This document shows, piece after piece, positions 43,984-51,805 of a stretch of DNA of 64,000 nucleotides; position 1 is the stretch's first letter, and each line of letters begins with the position of its first letter. The notes beneath the pieces were generated by a model. It was not told where the DNA came from. It did not search any database and worked only from the letters and a program-made list of their open reading frames with translations. The position numbers and the translations under genes are program-made. The stretch spans positions 23,545 to 87,544 of the forward strand of contig JASMLR010000010.1 in NCBI GenBank assembly GCA_030748575.1, read 5' to 3'. The DNA comes from Phycisphaerales bacterium (GTDB lineage Bacteria; Planctomycetota; Phycisphaerae; Phycisphaerales; SM1A02).

Positions 43984-43989
43984 ATTGTA
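43984..43989 (-). promoter_or_regulatory. -10 box of mutS, leaderless type
   Basis: On the minus strand TACAAT ends seven bases before the ATG at 43976, and the bases between are CGGCGGC with no Shine-Dalgarno match. It is the best -10 hexamer of this set. Confidence 0.6.
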
Positions 43990-44157
43990 GGGCCTCGGGG
44001 TCCGGAGCCCCCCCCCTTGAGTTGGGTGTGTCAGACACTTCGGGTCGGCCACAGGCGGTGGCGGAGAGCGGACCTCGTGAGATCCGCATGTTGTGCGGGT
44101 CCGTGGCGGCGATGACCGGAACACTGGAGGAGGCAGTCCAGGGCCGAACTGCGGCCC

Positions 44158-44673
44158 TTGAGTCGATGGCCGACCTTCCTTCGAAGGGTGGTTTTCGACA
44201 CGGTGCCGCTCCCGCTTGCGTATGTCGGAGCCGACGGCACCTTGCTGGGCTGCCATGTTGCCTGCGAGCGATTCTTCGCTGTGGACAGCGTTGCCGATGT
44301 GCTCGGTCGGCCGATTCATGACCTCCCGTTGGGCGTTGTCATGGCCCTCGGAGGCGAGCACCCGCGTGTGGAGATGCGGCCCGATCGTTCGACGCCGATC
44401 TGCATGGTGCTCAACGAACTGGTGACCAAAACGGTCAAGCACGGCGCGGCATCCCAGTCAGCCGGCAGCGTCCGCGTGGCGTGGTCGGAGCGTGACGGTG
44501 AAGTCACTCTGGACTGGGTGGAGGCGGGCGGCCCGGTGGTTCGGACGCCCGACGCGTCGACGGGAACCGGCATGGACCTCATGCGGGGGCTGGTGCAGCA
44601 CCAGTTGGGGGGCACGCTGACATGTGATTGGAGGTCCGAGGGCTTCCGGGCGCAGATTCGATTTCAGGCCTGA
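44158..44673 (+). CDS. PAS / histidine-kinase ATPase remnant, probably frameshifted
   Basis: This frame (TTG 44158 as formal start) encodes a short PAS-like segment (FDTVPLPLAYVGADG) followed by an HATPase_c core of HWE/HisKA_2 type with NELVTKTVKHG and a closing GTGMDLMRGLVQHQLGG. The N-box has lost its metal-binding Asn (NELxxN is NELVTK). In a different frame, ATG 44113 gives TGTLEEAVQGRTAALES, the usual kinase linker, and removing one G from the GGG run near 44185 would join the two frames as SKVVFDTVPL. No His phosphate-acceptor domain remains. It is likely a decaying signalling gene. Confidence 0.5.
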   Translation: MSRWPTFLRRVVFDTVPLPLAYVGADGTLLGCHVACERFFAVDSVADVLGRPIHDLPLGVVMALGGEHPRVEMRPDRSTPICMVLNELVTKTVKHGAASQSAGSVRVAWSERDGEVTLDWVEAGGPVVRTPDASTGTGMDLMRGLVQHQLGGTLTCDWRSEGFRAQIRFQA

Positions 44674-44705
44674 CCGAGGGTCGCCTGCCCTGATGCGGGC
44701 GCTGC

Positions 44706-44711
44706 TACACT
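44706..44711 (+). promoter_or_regulatory. -10 box of tRNA-Ala
   Basis: TACACT ends 13 bases before the first base of the tRNA, a normal distance for a stable RNA promoter with a short precursor leader. No -35 hexamer was recognised. Confidence 0.45.
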
Positions 44712-44724
44712 GCCCGCCTTCTCA

Positions 44725-44797
44725 GGGGCAGTAGCTCAATTGGGAGAGCGCCTCGGTCGCATCGAGGAGGTTGTGGGTTCGAGTCCCATCTGCTCCA
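44725..44797 (+). tRNA. tRNA-Ala (anticodon CGC)
   Basis: A 73-base cloverleaf: acceptor GGGGCAG with CTGCTCC, D arm GCTC/GAGC, anticodon stem CCTCG/CGAGG with loop GTCGCAT, and T arm GTGGG-TTCGAGT-CCCAT. The anticodon CGC reads GCG. The third acceptor pair is G-T (G3-U70), the known identity element for alanine. The terminal CCA is not encoded. Confidence 0.95.
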
Positions 44798-44869
44798 TGC
44801 CCGTCTGAATCGCCAGCGGAAGGGGCCCCGCTGGTTGCGCGGGTGCAGGGAAGGGCCCAGTGAGTACTC

Positions 44870-45706
44870 ATGGCGACGTCAACTGCAATTCTGCTCGCCT
44901 GCGTTCTGACGGGGGTTGCCTCGGTGGTTGGGGCCATCGTGCCCCTGGTGTGGCAGCCATCCCACCGATGGATGCAGGTGCTGTTGAGCCTGATTGCCGG
45001 GGTCATGGCGGGCGTCGCGGCGCTGGATCTGCTGCCACACGCGATCGAAGGCATGCAGGCGTCCCACGCCGCCCTTCACACCGAAGCCTGTGATCACGAT
45101 CACGATCACGCCGCCCATGCTGGCCTTCGCTCGGTGATGCTCTGGGCGGTGGGTGGATTCCTCTGCATGTACTTGCTTGAGCGGTTCGTCTGCTTTCACC
45201 ACCATGAACAGGGCGACGACTGCTGCCCGGCGGGTGGACACGGGCACACCATGTCCTGGATCGGCGCATGCAGCGGCCTGACAGTCCATGCATTGATTGC
45301 CGGGTTCGGCCTCGGCGCTGCCACGATGCTTGAAGGCGCCGAGCAGGTGGCCTGGCCCGGCGTGGGCATGCTGCTGGCCATTGGTTTGCACAAACCGTTC
45401 GACGGGCTCGCGATCGTGACCCTGCTGCGAAGAGACGGCCGGTCGGTCTCGGTGGGGTGGATCACCACGCTGGCCTACGCGTGCGTCACGCCGGTCGGCA
45501 TCGCCGTGGCGTGGGCGATGGGTGGTGTGGGTGGGGTTGATGTGTGGGCGGCGCCAGCGGTGGCCGTGACTGCCGGACTGCTCCTCTGTGTGGCGCTCAG
45601 TGATGTGCTCCCGGAACTCCAGATGCATTCGCACGACCGGCTGCTTCTGAGCGGCGCGCTCGTGGCGGGGGTTCTGGTGGCCGTGGCCGCCTCCTCCCTT
45701 CACTGA
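44870..45706 (+). CDS. ZIP-family divalent metal transporter
   Basis: The 278-residue membrane protein has the ZIP plan: several segments starting VLTGVASVVGAIVPLVW, a histidine-rich loop (CDHDHDHAAHAG), and the metal-binding helices with TVHALIAGFGLG and IGLHKPFDGLAI, where HxxxD/E signatures are visible. It should import zinc, iron or manganese. Its presence near zinc-free ribosomal and synthetase variants is noted elsewhere. The gene follows tRNA-Ala and precedes ileS. Confidence 0.8.
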   Translation: MATSTAILLACVLTGVASVVGAIVPLVWQPSHRWMQVLLSLIAGVMAGVAALDLLPHAIEGMQASHAALHTEACDHDHDHAAHAGLRSVMLWAVGGFLCMYLLERFVCFHHHEQGDDCCPAGGHGHTMSWIGACSGLTVHALIAGFGLGAATMLEGAEQVAWPGVGMLLAIGLHKPFDGLAIVTLLRRDGRSVSVGWITTLAYACVTPVGIAVAWAMGGVGGVDVWAAPAVAVTAGLLLCVALSDVLPELQMHSHDRLLLSGALVAGVLVAVAASSLH

Positions 45707-45717
45707 CCGCTCTGCGA

Positions 45718-45723
45718 TATCCT
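45718..45723 (+). promoter_or_regulatory. -10 box of ileS, nearly leaderless
   Basis: TATCCT ends ten bases before the ATG at 45734; the predicted RNA would carry at most three or four bases before the start codon. The bases between (GCGCCCCCTT) contain no Shine-Dalgarno. Confidence 0.5.
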
Positions 45724-45733
45724 GCGCCCCCTT

Positions 45734-48541
45734 ATGAGCAAGGACACCAAGACAAACTGGCGGAAGTCGTTGAATCTGCCAAAGACGGCATTTCCGATGC
45801 GGGCGAACCTGGCGCAGAACGAGCCGGCAACCCTGAAACGATGGAAAGCGCAGGGCGTCTACGACGCCGTGCAGGACGCCCGATCCGGTGCAGACCCGTT
45901 TGTGTTTCACGACGGGCCACCCTTTGCCAATGGCGACATTCACATCGGGCACCTGCTCAACAAGGTGCTCAAGGACATCGTGGTCCGCAGTCACACGATG
46001 GCCGGGCGGCAGTGCGCCTTTGTGCCCGGGTGGGACTGCCATGGCTTGCCCATTGAGCACCAGGTCATGGCGGGGCTGGTTGCCTCCGGAAAGATCGAGA
46101 AGCTTCGATCACTGGACGACGATGCTCGACGCATGGCCGTCCGGCGTGAGTGTGCCCGGTACGCCACGAAGTACCAGAAGATCCAGTCCGAGCAACTGGA
46201 GCGACTCCTGACACTCGCGGATTACGAGCACCCGTATCTGACCATGGCGCCCGAGTATGAGCAGGCGGTTCTCGATGTGTTCGCGGATCTTGTCAGCGGA
46301 GGCCTGGTCTATCGGCAGCTCAAGCCTGTCCATTGGTCGATCGCCAACGAGACGGCGCTGGCCGAGGCCGAACTCGAGTACGAGGACCGCGTCGACCCTT
46401 CCATCTGGGTGGACTTCACCGCGGCCGACGCGGAAGCAGTTGGCCGCGCTTTCGGGGTCGAGCTCGATGAGCGACCGGCCTTCATGATCTGGACCACCAC
46501 GCCGTGGACCCTGCCGGCCAACATGGCCATCGCGGTCGGCTGCGACCTTCCGTATGTGCTGGTGCGGCTCGAGGGCTCGCTGACCATCGTTGCTGAGGGC
46601 CGGCTTGAGGCTGTTGCCGAGGCTGTGGGGGCGGCATCGCCCGAGGTGCTGGGCCGCGCTGTCGGGTCTGACCTGGTTGGATTGACGTATCACCATCCGT
46701 TCTGCGACCGCACATCCCCCGTGCTGTCCGGATCGCACGTGACGCTGGAGGACGGTACTGGTCTGGTGCACACGGCCCCCGGTCACGGCACGGAAGATTA
46801 CGTGTTGGGATTGGAGGCGGGCCTGGACATCTACTGTCCGGTCCGTGGCGACGGCACCTATGACGACACGGCGCCTGAATGGCTGCAAGGCATGCTGGTT
46901 TGGGACGCGAACGACGCCGTGGTCGATCGACTCCGAACGCAGGGCAACCTGGTGCACGCCGTGGAGTACACCCACTCCTACCCGCACGACTGGCGAAGTA
47001 AGACGCCGGTCATCTTCAGGAGCACAGAGCAGTGGTTCGTCGCCGTGGACGCGGCCCTGAGCGGCGGCGATTCGCTGCGGGACCGGGCGCTCTCGGCAGT
47101 CGATGCCGATGTGCGTTTCGTGCCCGAGTGGGGCCGCAAGCGTTTGCGGGGCATGGTGGAGTCGCGTCCCGACTGGTGCCTCTCCAGGCAGCGGGCCTGG
47201 GGGCTGCCCATCCCGGCGTTTGTCATGCCGGACGGTCGCATGGTGTTGACGGCCGCGACGATCCGGGCCGTGGCCGGGGTCTTCGGGCGTGAGGGCTCCG
47301 ACGCCTGGTTTACACAGTCTCCCGAGACGCTGCTGGCGGGCTGGGACCCCTCGGCCGATCCGGATGCCCCGGACGACGTGGACGTGTCGGCCCTTGCCAA
47401 GACGTATGACATCTTCGATGTCTGGATGGAGAGCGGGTCTTCGTGGAACGCCGTCATGCGAGCCCGCGGGCTCGGCTATCCGGCCGATCTGTACCTGGAG
47501 GGTTCCGATCAGCACCGCGGCTGGTTCCAGCTCTCCATGCTGCCGGCCCTCGGCGCGACGGGTGAACCCCCGTATCGCACGGTGATGACGCACGGTTTTA
47601 TGGTGGACCGCGACGGCCGCAAGATGAGCAAGTCGGGCGGCAACGCCTTGACGGTTGCGTCGCTCCTTCAGGATGTCGGCGCCGACGTCTGCCGCTGGTG
47701 GGTCAGTTCGCTCGCCTTTGAAAACGACATTCGAGTCGACATGGAACTGTTCACGCTGGCGGGGGAGTCGTACCGCAAGGTGCGGAATACGCTTCGGTAT
47801 CTGCTCAGCACGATCGGCGACGCCCCCGCGGCGCTGGAGTCGCTGGACATTCCGCCGACATCGCTCGATGCCTGGCTGCTGGCCGAAACGGAGTCGCTGC
47901 GGGTCCGGGTCACCGAGGCGTTGGCGTCCTACGAGTTCCGAAAGGCCCACCTGTCAATCTTCGACTTCTGCAACGACACGTTGTCATCCATGTACTGCGT
48001 GGCGATGAAGGACCGGCTGTACTGCGACCGAGTCGACTCACCCCGCCGCGTGCGGGCGCAGGCCGTGATGGCGCATGTGGCCGGGCAACTCAGCAAACTT
48101 CTGGCGCCGATTCTTCCGCACACGGCAGACGAAGCCTGGCGTTCGATGCATGGTGACGACGCATGCGTGCACCTTGAGGTGATCACTCCGACGCCGACCG
48201 TGAAGGTCGACCCCGCGTGGGGTGTTGCCATGGAAGTCCGGGAGCGGGCGCTGCGGGCCCTTGAGCAGGCCAAGGCCGACGGCATTGAGAAGTCGCTCGA
48301 CGCCGGGCTGGTGCTGCCTGACGCTGACGGCGTGCTTGGGCCGCTGGAGGAGGATCTTCGCGATCTGCTGGAGGTGTCGCGGCTGTCGTTCGGCGACGGC
48401 GACGTGGAGGTGGTCGATCTTCGTGATCAGCCGGCGTGCGAGCGATCGTGGCGGCGGGATGCCACCGTTGCCGAACGAGCCAATGGGTCGTTGCTCTCAG
48501 ATCGGGATTGGGACGCCGTCGGCGACGCGGCCGCGTCGTAG
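45734..48541 (+). CDS. ileS: Isoleucyl-tRNA synthetase, zinc finger degenerate
   Basis: The 935-residue class I synthetase has DGPPFANGDIHIGHLLNKVL with the HIGH motif, the CP1 editing domain (TTPWTLPANMAIAVG), and KMSKS in GRKMSKSGG. The C-terminal zinc-binding domain, usually CxRCW followed by ICxRC, reads ACERSW and then LLSDRDW, so three of the four Cys ligands are lost. Synthetic activity need not be lost, because some enzymes work without this finger, but tRNA binding could differ. Type is the bacterial one. Confidence 0.96.
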   Translation: MSKDTKTNWRKSLNLPKTAFPMRANLAQNEPATLKRWKAQGVYDAVQDARSGADPFVFHDGPPFANGDIHIGHLLNKVLKDIVVRSHTMAGRQCAFVPGWDCHGLPIEHQVMAGLVASGKIEKLRSLDDDARRMAVRRECARYATKYQKIQSEQLERLLTLADYEHPYLTMAPEYEQAVLDVFADLVSGGLVYRQLKPVHWSIANETALAEAELEYEDRVDPSIWVDFTAADAEAVGRAFGVELDERPAFMIWTTTPWTLPANMAIAVGCDLPYVLVRLEGSLTIVAEGRLEAVAEAVGAASPEVLGRAVGSDLVGLTYHHPFCDRTSPVLSGSHVTLEDGTGLVHTAPGHGTEDYVLGLEAGLDIYCPVRGDGTYDDTAPEWLQGMLVWDANDAVVDRLRTQGNLVHAVEYTHSYPHDWRSKTPVIFRSTEQWFVAVDAALSGGDSLRDRALSAVDADVRFVPEWGRKRLRGMVESRPDWCLSRQRAWGLPIPAFVMPDGRMVLTAATIRAVAGVFGREGSDAWFTQSPETLLAGWDPSADPDAPDDVDVSALAKTYDIFDVWMESGSSWNAVMRARGLGYPADLYLEGSDQHRGWFQLSMLPALGATGEPPYRTVMTHGFMVDRDGRKMSKSGGNALTVASLLQDVGADVCRWWVSSLAFENDIRVDMELFTLAGESYRKVRNTLRYLLSTIGDAPAALESLDIPPTSLDAWLLAETESLRVRVTEALASYEFRKAHLSIFDFCNDTLSSMYCVAMKDRLYCDRVDSPRRVRAQAVMAHVAGQLSKLLAPILPHTADEAWRSMHGDDACVHLEVITPTPTVKVDPAWGVAMEVRERALRALEQAKADGIEKSLDAGLVLPDADGVLGPLEEDLRDLLEVSRLSFGDGDVEVVDLRDQPACERSWRRDATVAERANGSLLSDRDWDAVGDAAAS

Positions 48542-48639
48542 GGGGCCGTGCTTGCGCAGCGGCCCACGCTGGCCCCGGCTTCGTTCAGCCGGTGCTGCAT
48601 TGGCGTCCGGTCACCTGAGTTCGCGGTCAACGGGCCGGG

Positions 48640-49008
48640 TCAGCTGACCTTGCTGCCGGGCGGGACGGGTTGGTCGACCCGAAGGACGCAGACTGACGTT
48701 TTGTCTCCGTCCTCGCTGGCTGCGGAGGCGGCCATGATCATGCCCTGGCTCTCCTCGCCTCGAATCGTGCGAGGTTCGAGGTTGGCAACGATGACCACCT
48801 GCGTGCCCACCAGCGACTCCGGGTCGTACCAGGCCTTGATGCCGGCGCAGACCTGACGGCCATCGGGTGTGCCGTCGTCCAACTGGATCTTGAGCAGCCG
48901 GTCCGCATTGGGGTGCGGTTCTGCGGACGTGATCGTGGCAACGCGCAGGTCCAGGTTGGTGAACTGCTCGAACGAAACGCTTGGCAAGGGGGCCGGTGTG
49001 TCAGCCAT
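48640..49008 (-). CDS. tRNA-binding domain protein (CsaA / MetRS C-terminal type)
   Basis: The 122-residue OB-fold protein has FTNLDLRVATITSAEPHPNA and LEPRTIRGEESQGMIMAASA, the signatures of the EMAP-II/ARC1-type tRNA-binding domain that also occurs as the C-terminal domain of methionyl-tRNA synthetase. Stand-alone forms act as chaperone-like or tRNA-binding factors. ATG 49008 is chosen with a GGAG box six bases upstream. It lies 27 bases behind the SurA-like gene on the same strand. Confidence 0.85.
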   Translation of the reverse strand: MADTPAPLPSVSFEQFTNLDLRVATITSAEPHPNADRLLKIQLDDGTPDGRQVCAGIKAWYDPESLVGTQVVIVANLEPRTIRGEESQGMIMAASAASEDGDKTSVCVLRVDQPVPPGSKVS

Positions 49009-49035
49009 GGCTCGCTCCAACTCCGAAGTGAGGAT

Positions 49036-50913
49036 CTATTCCGCAGAGGCCGTGGCGGAGGCGTCCGCCGGGGCCTCGTCGGCGTCCTGGTCCTCGCCGC
49101 TGCGTCTGAAGTTGTGTCGCGCTCGCAGGGCGTCGGTCGTAAACGACGCTGCCAGGTTGTCGGCGTTGTCGCCGCCAAGTTCGTTGGCGAGCACGCGGCC
49201 CTGAAGCACGCCCTGATCAAGGAATCGCTCGTAGTTGGCCTGCTGGAGCGGCGTGCGGCCGTCGAGGCTGGCAATCATGACCGCCATGTTGGCGTCGGAG
49301 GGCAGGATCAGAATCCGCTCTTCGGCAGGCACATCGGCCAGAGGCGTGGTCCCCAGTTCGATCGATCGGTCGACGATGGCGTCGATGAGTTCCTGGTCGG
49401 TTCCGAGGCCTGGAATCGTGGCTGGCCGGGGAATGCTCGGGTGCAGATACCTCTGGAACGATCGAGGGCCCTGCACCGTCCATCCAGCCGACGCGGCATA
49501 CGCGTCGAGGCCTTCGCCTCCGGCCCGCGTCTGCATGTTCTCCAGTTCGCTCTGCATGGCGTTCCACCGGGCAAGCCGCTGCAGATCGCGGGTCATGTCC
49601 TCGCGGACCTCATCGACATCGGCCGGCGGTCGGGCCGCGTCGGTATCAATGATTCTGAAGACCCAGATGTTGTTCTGCCGGTCGGTGAGAATCGGCCCGG
49701 CCAGGCCGGACTGCACGGGCACTTCACCGATGCCGCCAAACTCCTTGGCTGCGCCGACGAGGTCAGCAAGGGACCGCTGGGTGTTGCCCGACGCGGCCCG
49801 ACCGTAACGGTCGGTGCCGGCTCGTCCGACACGCGGCAGGCGGCCGATGGCCTCGAGGTCCAGCAGTTCACTGGTGGCCTCGGGCTGCGGCAGGGCGTCG
49901 TCTCCCTCGAGGGGAAGCTCGAACCGCTCGGCCAGGATGCTTCGCAGATCAGCGAGATCGACGCGGGCACTGTCCCAGTCTTCCGGCAGGACAATGAAGT
50001 TGTTGACCGACTCGAATCCACGCCGCGGTGTTCGAAGTGCGTCGCCGGCGGCGCGGGCGATCGTGGGACGCATGTCTTCCAGTCGCTGCTGCACGAAGGC
50101 ATCTGTCACGTCATCCGGAACGGCCGCGCCCGGCTCGATGGTTTCAAACCGACTCTCGTGTTGCCGCCAGTACTTGCGGACGGGAAGGTCATCCGCGGCG
50201 ATGGAAGCCCGCACCGCCGCCTCGATGGTGGCATTGGGGATCTCCATCCACTCAATCGCAGCACGGTCCGGAAGCCGGTACCCAAAGCCATGGGCACCCT
50301 CGCCGGGTTCCACGTCGGCCCATTCGTCGAAGTGCGTCTGGAGGTCTTCGGCGGAAGGTGGTGTGTCGCCCGGCTCGGCGGGGACAACGACGTAGCGGGT
50401 GTCGACGCCGTCGATCATCCGCCTGGCCTCGTGCCGCAGTCGCCTGTCCGAGAGCCGTCCGGAAGAGGTCACCATGGTGAGGTACCGACGAATGCCGGAG
50501 TAGTTGATGAGCGTCTGGCGGATGGCCGCGGGGGGGAAGCCCGTCTGCCTGGCCAGCGTCAGCAGCGTGTCGGGGTTGATGCCCGCCGAGGCGTCGCCAC
50601 CGATGAGCCCGGCCTCGCCTGCTTCGTGGACGAGAAGGAAGTACCGATCGAGATCGTTTCCAATGGATCCGATGACGGGCAGCGGGGGGAGCTCCGACTC
50701 AAGTCGCTGAAGAATCTGAACCTGCTGCTGGATCAGATTCCAGTCTTCCCTCGTGACCGGCTCGCCGTCCTCGCCCATCGTGGCGATCTGTGAACCCTGG
50801 CCACCGAACTGCGCCATGAGGTCGGGCAGCTGCGGCATGAGGAAGACGATCATCAGCCCGACGCCAAACACGGCGAGCAGGATGCGGTTGTACTTTCGGA
50901 GCAGGCGATTCAT
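49036..50913 (-). CDS. SurA/PpiD-like periplasmic chaperone
   Basis: The 625-residue product has one N-terminal membrane segment (residues 10-28) and a large extracytoplasmic part. The region with DWNLIQQQVQILQRLE and DRYFLLVHEAGEAGLIGG matches the SurA_N/PpiD helical chaperone arm. A parvulin-type prolyl isomerase domain is not obvious; later segments (SDRRLRHEARRMIDGVDTRYV) fit the SurA-like frame. It should help fold outer-membrane or periplasmic proteins. Behind it, 28 bases downstream, is the tRNA-binding gene; upstream is rpsD. Confidence 0.65.
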   Translation of the reverse strand: MNRLLRKYNRILLAVFGVGLMIVFLMPQLPDLMAQFGGQGSQIATMGEDGEPVTREDWNLIQQQVQILQRLESELPPLPVIGSIGNDLDRYFLLVHEAGEAGLIGGDASAGINPDTLLTLARQTGFPPAAIRQTLINYSGIRRYLTMVTSSGRLSDRRLRHEARRMIDGVDTRYVVVPAEPGDTPPSAEDLQTHFDEWADVEPGEGAHGFGYRLPDRAAIEWMEIPNATIEAAVRASIAADDLPVRKYWRQHESRFETIEPGAAVPDDVTDAFVQQRLEDMRPTIARAAGDALRTPRRGFESVNNFIVLPEDWDSARVDLADLRSILAERFELPLEGDDALPQPEATSELLDLEAIGRLPRVGRAGTDRYGRAASGNTQRSLADLVGAAKEFGGIGEVPVQSGLAGPILTDRQNNIWVFRIIDTDAARPPADVDEVREDMTRDLQRLARWNAMQSELENMQTRAGGEGLDAYAASAGWTVQGPRSFQRYLHPSIPRPATIPGLGTDQELIDAIVDRSIELGTTPLADVPAEERILILPSDANMAVMIASLDGRTPLQQANYERFLDQGVLQGRVLANELGGDNADNLAASFTTDALRARHNFRRSGEDQDADEAPADASATASAE

Positions 50914-50961
50914 GTGGTGGTCTCTTGCTCACGCACCCGATTGAGCGGGCGCAGGACGTGG

Positions 50962-51011
50962 CCCGCCGACCCGGTCGATGCCGTTCAGCGCGGCGGTCGG
51001 CGACCGGCGGG
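50962..51011 (-). terminator. Hairpin downstream of rpsD
   Basis: CCCGCCG (50962-50968) can pair with CGGCGGG (51005-51011), with an inner CCGGTCG/CGACCGG pairing as an alternative. It lies between rpsD and the SurA-like gene and has no T-run; it may attenuate transcription or protect the rpsD message. Confidence 0.4.
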
Positions 51012-51022
51012 ACCAACTGGAA

Positions 51023-51622
51023 TCAGCGATAGAACTCGACAATCAGGTTCGTGTTGACGTCGAACGGAATGCGATCCGGCGTAGCGACGCCGTTGATGGT
51101 CGCGGTCAGATCGCCAGGGTTGACGGAGATCCACTCCGGCACCAGGTGGCCGGCCAGCGACTCCATGTTCTCGCGGACAACCTTGTGAATGCCGTCCTTG
51201 AACGTGATGACGTCGCCCGGCTTGATGGCGATGCTCGGTCGATCGGCCTTCTTGCCGTTGACGCGAACGTGGCCGTGGACAACCATCTGCCTTGCGGCCC
51301 AGATGGTGCGGACGAACCCGCAGCGGCGAACGATGTTGTCCAACCGCGACTCAAGGAGCTGCAGCAGCACGTCGCCCGTGTTGCCCTTTCGGCGGCTTGC
51401 TTCGACGACGTACCGTCGGAACTGCTTCTCGAGCAGGCTGTAGTGGTACCGGAGCTTCTGCTTTTCGGTCAGCCGGATGCCGTAGTCCTTGGGACGCCGG
51501 TTGCGGTAGCCGTGCATGCCGGGCGCGTTGAGTTGCCGCCGTGCGGTGTGCTTCGGGATGTCCGCAATGGGCACCCCGACGCGGCGTGAGAGTTTGACCT
51601 TCGGACCGATGTAACGCGCCAT
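51023..51622 (-). CDS. rpsD: 30S ribosomal protein S4, zinc-free form, displaced from alpha operon
   Basis: The 199-residue product begins ARYIGPKVKLSRRVGVPI and has the S4 RNA-binding domain with RLDNIVRRCGFVRT and VHGHVRVNGKKADRPS. The N-terminal region has none of the Cys ligands of zinc-binding S4, so it is the zinc-free type. In most bacteria this gene is between rpsK and rpoA; here it is about 30 kb away on the other strand. A GGAG box precedes the ATG. Confidence 0.96.
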   Translation of the reverse strand: MARYIGPKVKLSRRVGVPIADIPKHTARRQLNAPGMHGYRNRRPKDYGIRLTEKQKLRYHYSLLEKQFRRYVVEASRRKGNTGDVLLQLLESRLDNIVRRCGFVRTIWAARQMVVHGHVRVNGKKADRPSIAIKPGDVITFKDGIHKVVRENMESLAGHLVPEWISVNPGDLTATINGVATPDRIPFDVNTNLIVEFYR

Positions 51623-51805
51623 GAGCAGGGAATCTCCAAGCCACCCGGCCGGGGCCGGGGGGCGGGTTGAATCAAGTCGGGTAGTTGACCACGATCGGGC
51701 CCCCGCGTCAAGGTCTCAGACCCCTCAGCGGCCCATCGAGAGGGCCTGAGGCCCCTCGGACAGGCTTCAAGGCTGCACACCTCCGGGGGCGGCCCGTCCA
51801 CTCAA

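Noticed and set aside
41856..44321. Plus-strand open frame of 821 codons opposite mutS
   Set aside because: It lies almost entirely antisense to a clear mutS, shows no domain, and has skewed composition. Long open antisense frames are a by-product of GC-rich third codon positions.
46109..47950. Minus-strand open frame of 613 codons inside ileS
   Set aside because: Antisense shadow of the IleRS gene, without a promoter, ribosome-binding site or domain.
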